From positions 1-64,000 of the forward strand of contig JAMCYS010000015.1 in assembly GCA_023473795.1 (NCBI GenBank): 64,000 bases of DNA, read 5' to 3'. Made by a program: the position numbers and the translations under genes. Under the pieces are notes generated by a model. The model was given only the letters and a program-made list of their open reading frames with translations, had not been told where the DNA came from and ran no database searches. Source of the stretch: Chloroflexota bacterium (lineage in GTDB: Bacteria; Chloroflexota; UBA6077; FW602-bin22; JAMCYS01). This document shows positions 61,144-64,000 of the stretch, piece after piece. Within the stretch, counting starts at the first letter, position 1. Each line of letters begins with the position of its first letter.

Positions 61144-62934
61144 TCACCAGTCAACAGCAACGTGAGGACGCTGCAGCATCTCGTCTAGCTCGTCGCCCGA
61201 CATGGTCTCAACCTCACGCAGATGCTCGGCGATCGCCACCAGCCTGTCCCGCTTGTCCAATAGGATCTCGCGCGCCGTCCGATAGGACTCATCCACCAGG
61301 CTCAGAACCGCTTCGTCAACCTTGGTGGCAACAGACTCGCTGAGCGACTGCTCGCGTCCGTGCTCGTCTGACCTCCGGAAGGCGACCGTGCCCACGCCGC
61401 CCATGCCAAACTCGCAGACCATGCGGGTGGCGATCTCGGTGGCCTGGTGAATATCCTGCCGGGCGCCCGTGGTAACGTCGTCGAAGATGATCTCCTCCGC
61501 CGCGAAACCGCCCATCGCCGCCGCCATTTTCGCTTTGAGCTGCGTGCTGGTCAGCAGGTAGCGATCCTCCTTGGGCATTTGCACGGTGATGCCCAGCGCC
61601 TGGCCTCGCGAAACGACGGAAACCTTGTGCACGGGGTCGCCGTTGGAGACGGTGCGCATGACGATGGCGTGGCCGACCTCGTGATAGGCGACGACCGACT
61701 TCTCCTGCTCGGTGATAACCCGGCTCTTGCGCTCCGGGCCCGCCACCACGCGCAGCAGCGCCTCCTCGATGTCCTTCATCGAGATGGCAGTGCGCCCATC
61801 GCGCGCCGTCAGGATCGCCGCTTCGTTCATGAGGTTGGCCAGGTCGGCTCCGGAAAAACCCGGGGTCTGCTGAGCGATCTTGTCCAAGGTCACTTCCGGC
61901 GCCAGTCGCTTGTCACGCGAGTGCACGGCCAGGATATGCTGGCGGCCGACGATGTCGGGCGGGTCCAGGGTCACTCGCCGATCGAATCGTCCCGGCCGCA
62001 ACAGGGCCCGGTCCAAGATGTCCGGGCGGTTGGTCGCGGCGATGACCACTACGTTGGTCTGGGAATCGAAGCCGTCCATCTCCACCAGCAGCTGGTTCAG
62101 CGTTTGCTCTCGTTCGTCGTTGCCACCGCCGACGCCCGCGCCGCGGTGCCGGCCGACGGCGTCGATTTCGTCGATGAACACGATACAAGGCGCGTTGCGC
62201 TTGGCCATACGGAACAAGTCGCGCACCCGACTGGCGCCTACGCCGACGAACATCTCCACAAACTCAGAGCCGCTAATACTGAAGAACGGCACGCCGGCCT
62301 CGCCGGCCACAGCCTTGGAGATCAACGTCTTGCCGGTACCCGGCGGCCCCACCAGAAGGACGCCCCTGGGCACACGTGCGCCAACCTCGGTGAAACGCTG
62401 CGGGTCCTTGAGGAACTGGACCAGCTCGTTGAGCTCGATCTTCGCCTCTTCCACTCCCGCCACGTCGGCGAAAGTCACGCTGGGCCGGCCGACGTCGCTG
62501 ACACGCGCCCGGCTGCGCCCAAAGGCGAACTGCTGGCTGTTGACACCGCCACCGCGAGAGACGAACAAGACCAAGCCGGCGACGAGCAGGAATGGCACGG
62601 CGGCCAAGGCCAGGCCGGGCCAGTTGGCCTGGTCAGGGCTGCTGACCTCCACCGAGACGCCGTCACGGCGCAGGATCTCGCTGACCGGCTGCTGCGGCTC
62701 CTTCGCGGCCTGATATTGCTGGCCGTTCACGTCGGTGATCACTACCAGGTCGCCACTCACCCGGGCGTCTTTGATCTGGTGCTGTTCGGCCCGGTTTAGA
62801 ATCTCGCTGATCGCCACTACCTGAGGCTGCACGGGCTGCGGGCGAGTGACGAGGAAGGCCGAAAGCAGCGCGAGCAGCGCCACAAGAACTGCCACCCCCA
62901 AAACCAGCTTTCTCCGCCCCGACCATTTGCCCAT
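61144..62934 (-). CDS. ftsH: FtsH ATP-dependent zinc metalloprotease
   Basis: 596 residues. Two N-terminal helices ([19 protein letters not shown] and [19 protein letters not shown]) flank a short extracytoplasmic domain. AAA+ core: [44 protein letters not shown]. Protease motif [10 protein letters not shown] (HExxH) with the third ligand likely in the [10 protein letters not shown] region. It degrades membrane and regulatory proteins. It has its own promoter. Confidence 0.96.
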   Translation of the reverse strand: MGKWSGRRKLVLGVAVLVALLALLSAFLVTRPQPVQPQVVAISEILNRAEQHQIKDARVSGDLVVITDVNGQQYQAAKEPQQPVSEILRRDGVSVEVSSPDQANWPGLALAAVPFLLVAGLVLFVSRGGGVNSQQFAFGRSRARVSDVGRPSVTFADVAGVEEAKIELNELVQFLKDPQRFTEVGARVPRGVLLVGPPGTGKTLISKAVAGEAGVPFFSISGSEFVEMFVGVGASRVRDLFRMAKRNAPCIVFIDEIDAVGRHRGAGVGGGNDEREQTLNQLLVEMDGFDSQTNVVVIAATNRPDILDRALLRPGRFDRRVTLDPPDIVGRQHILAVHSRDKRLAPEVTLDKIAQQTPGFSGADLANLMNEAAILTARDGRTAISMKDIEEALLRVVAGPERKSRVITEQEKSVVAYHEVGHAIVMRTVSNGDPVHKVSVVSRGQALGITVQMPKEDRYLLTSTQLKAKMAAAMGGFAAEEIIFDDVTTGARQDIHQATEIATRMVCEFGMGGVGTVAFRRSDEHGREQSLSESVATKVDEAVLSLVDESYRTAREILLDKRDRLVAIAEHLREVETMSGDELDEMLQRPHVAVDW

Positions 62935-63077
62935 GGCAAGTCCCCCTAGTAATCTCCCATCGGGCTATGCCGACGAGTATGCCCCGGTCGCCTTGGCCGG
63001 GGCAGCAGAATCGCTTGGTCCCCTGGGTCTCGACCGCAGCTAGTGGCAGCTGTACCGACACCGCTGAAGTTGTGCCG

Positions 63078-63086
63078 ATTATAGCA
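63078..63086 (-). promoter_or_regulatory. Extended -10 promoter of ftsH
   Basis: TGCTATAAT on the minus strand (63086-63078), about 145 bp before the ftsH ATG; the -35 is weak. Gap 62935-63285 holds only this and the divergent promoter. Confidence 0.5.
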
Positions 63087-63138
63087 CAAGCTAAGCAAGG
63101 CGAGCCAACTGCGGCGCCTGTTCGCCCGGCGGACGCTG

Positions 63139-63147
63139 TGTTATACT
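63139..63147 (+). promoter_or_regulatory. Extended -10 promoter of the LysM gene
   Basis: TGTTATACT (TGn then TATACT) on the plus strand, divergent from the ftsH promoter. Confidence 0.45.
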
Positions 63148-63285
63148 GGGCGCTACCAAATAAGCGCTCAACGGAGCAAGCGCGTGCGGCTTGGCGATAA
63201 CCGGGGGAAGGGTCGCCTGCTGGTCGCCGTCGCCGGTCCCCGGCGCAGGCGTCGGGATTCGCGAGCGCCACCGAGGAGGTGTCCC

Positions 63286-64000
63286 GTGCGTCGATCTCTG
63301 CCCGTCTCTCTGCTCCTCGCCCTGCTGCTGCTCGTGAGCCTGCCGGCGTTGCCGGTCGCCGCCGACACAAACTATACGGTACAGCCCGGCGACACCCTCT
63401 GGTCCATAGCCAGCGAGCACGACGTGACGGTGGAGACGGTCGTGGCCGCGAACGACATCACCAACCCAGACTACATCTTCTCCGGCCAAGTCCTGACTAT
63501 TCCCACCACGGGCGGCAGCGCGCCCGCCTCAGCGCCGTCCGCTCCCCCGGCGGCCCAGCCGGCACCGGCCACCCCTGACCCCAGGAACGTTAGCGCGGGG
63601 CCAGGGTCGATTCTGGCCAAGCGTATGGTTGTCAGCTACTACGGCAATCCCTATTCCGGCTTAATGGGCGTGCTAGGGCAGCTGAGCAAGGACGAATTGG
63701 TGGCGGCACTCAAACGCCGGGCCGCTCAATACGAAGCGGCTTCGGGGCGCCCGGTTCAGCCGGCGATCCACTTCATCGCCACAGTGGCGCAAGCCAGCGC
63801 CGGCAGCGATGGCATGTACCGAGCCCGCATGCCCCTGGAGGTGGCCCAGGAATACGCCCAGCTGGCAGCCAACAACGACATGCTCTTCATCCTGGATATC
63901 CAGTTTGGCCGTAGCACGGCGCAGGCGGAGATTCCGCCCTGGCTGCCGCTGCTCAAAGAGCCACACGTGCACCTGGCGATCGACCCCGAGTTCGACATGT
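63286..64000 (+). CDS. Exported LysM-domain protein, cut by window end
   Basis: 238 complete codons from GTG 63286 (AGGAGG 6 nt upstream). Signal peptide MRRSLPVSLLLALLLLVSLP...VAA. One LysM domain (YTVQPGDTLWSIASEHDVTV ... QVLTIP, residues about 28-72), then an A/P/S linker, then a domain shared with the protein at 23969 (IHFIATVAQ, FILDIQFGRSTAQAEI, HVHLAIDPEFD). LysM implies binding to peptidoglycan. The end of the shared domain is outside the window. Confidence 0.85.
   Translation, partial: MRRSLPVSLLLALLLLVSLPALPVAADTNYTVQPGDTLWSIASEHDVTVETVVAANDITNPDYIFSGQVLTIPTTGGSAPASAPSAPPAAQPAPATPDPRNVSAGPGSILAKRMVVSYYGNPYSGLMGVLGQLSKDELVAALKRRAAQYEAASGRPVQPAIHFIATVAQASAGSDGMYRARMPLEVAQEYAQLAANNDMLFILDIQFGRSTAQAEIPPWLPLLKEPHVHLAIDPEFDM

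Overview
The window is 64 kb of GC-rich, gene-dense bacterial chromosome. No rRNA, tRNA or CRISPR was found. Several features fit a Chloroflexota-like or other deep-branching anaerobe: a split alternative complex III (ACIII) module, LysM and threonine/proline-rich exported proteins, many GTG/TTG starts, and TGn-extended -10 promoters. This assignment is an inference from style and gene content, not from a marker gene.

Layout. (1) 1-3.5 kb: a clipped transposase-like start at the left edge, then a class III aminotransferase, a beta-ureidopropionase-type amidohydrolase and upp, which read as pyrimidine/beta-alanine turnover. (2) 3.6-18.6 kb, minus strand: a complete reductive-type dissimilatory sulfite reductase locus. 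In transcription order it holds a CoA-disulfide reductase-rhodanese, a dsrN-like cbiA, dsrA, dsrB, dsrD, dsrC, an RsbRD_N-domain protein, dsrM, dsrK, dsrJ, dsrO and dsrP, then a second dsrMK pair behind its own promoter. dsrD is present and dsrEFH/dsrL are absent, which points to sulfite reduction; sat and apr are not in the window. (3) 18.8-27.7 kb: a DUF4145-like protein, a membrane Pro/Thr-rich protein, a GGDEF plus HD-GYP protein, an exported protein, an OmpR-type regulator, and a superoxide dismutase/peroxiredoxin pair. The peroxiredoxin has an in-frame UGA exactly at the peroxidatic cysteine. (4) 28.2-33.1 kb: a branched-chain-type ABC importer whose LivM, LivG and LivF are one polypeptide. 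(5) 33.4-36.5 kb: a LarA-like protein, a GIY-YIG protein, a C_GCAxxG_C_C protein and an SDR. (6) 36.6-42.5 kb, minus strand: sucCD, korD, isocitrate dehydrogenase and korABC, the ferredoxin-linked 2-oxoglutarate arc of the TCA cycle. (7) 42.8-55.1 kb: a thioesterase, a broken QueG-like gene, then an operon holding an ACIII/Qrc-like module (pentaheme cytochrome, Mo-oxidoreductase-like subunit, four-cluster ferredoxin, NrfD, ActD, ActE), another cytochrome c, a Rieske protein, cytochrome b and a cytochrome b-cytochrome c fusion. The end of this operon carries a 1,058-bp tandem duplication. (8) 55.1-64 kb: a BMP-family lipoprotein, a ThiF/MoeB-like protein, three KGG-repeat small proteins around a RimK-like ligase, Maf, an RlmD/RumA methyltransferase, FtsH, and a LysM protein cut by the window end.

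How it fits together. The dsr block would take electrons from menaquinol through DsrMKJOP to the DsrC trisulfide made by DsrAB. The kor/idh/suc block supplies reduced ferredoxin and NAD(P)H. The ACIII-plus-cytochrome-b operon would oxidise menaquinol towards cytochrome c. SOD and peroxiredoxin suggest contact with oxygen. The most novel points are the probable selenocysteine peroxiredoxin, the joint ACIII/cytochrome-b operon, the doubled DsrMK in a regulated dsr locus, and the LivMGF triple fusion.
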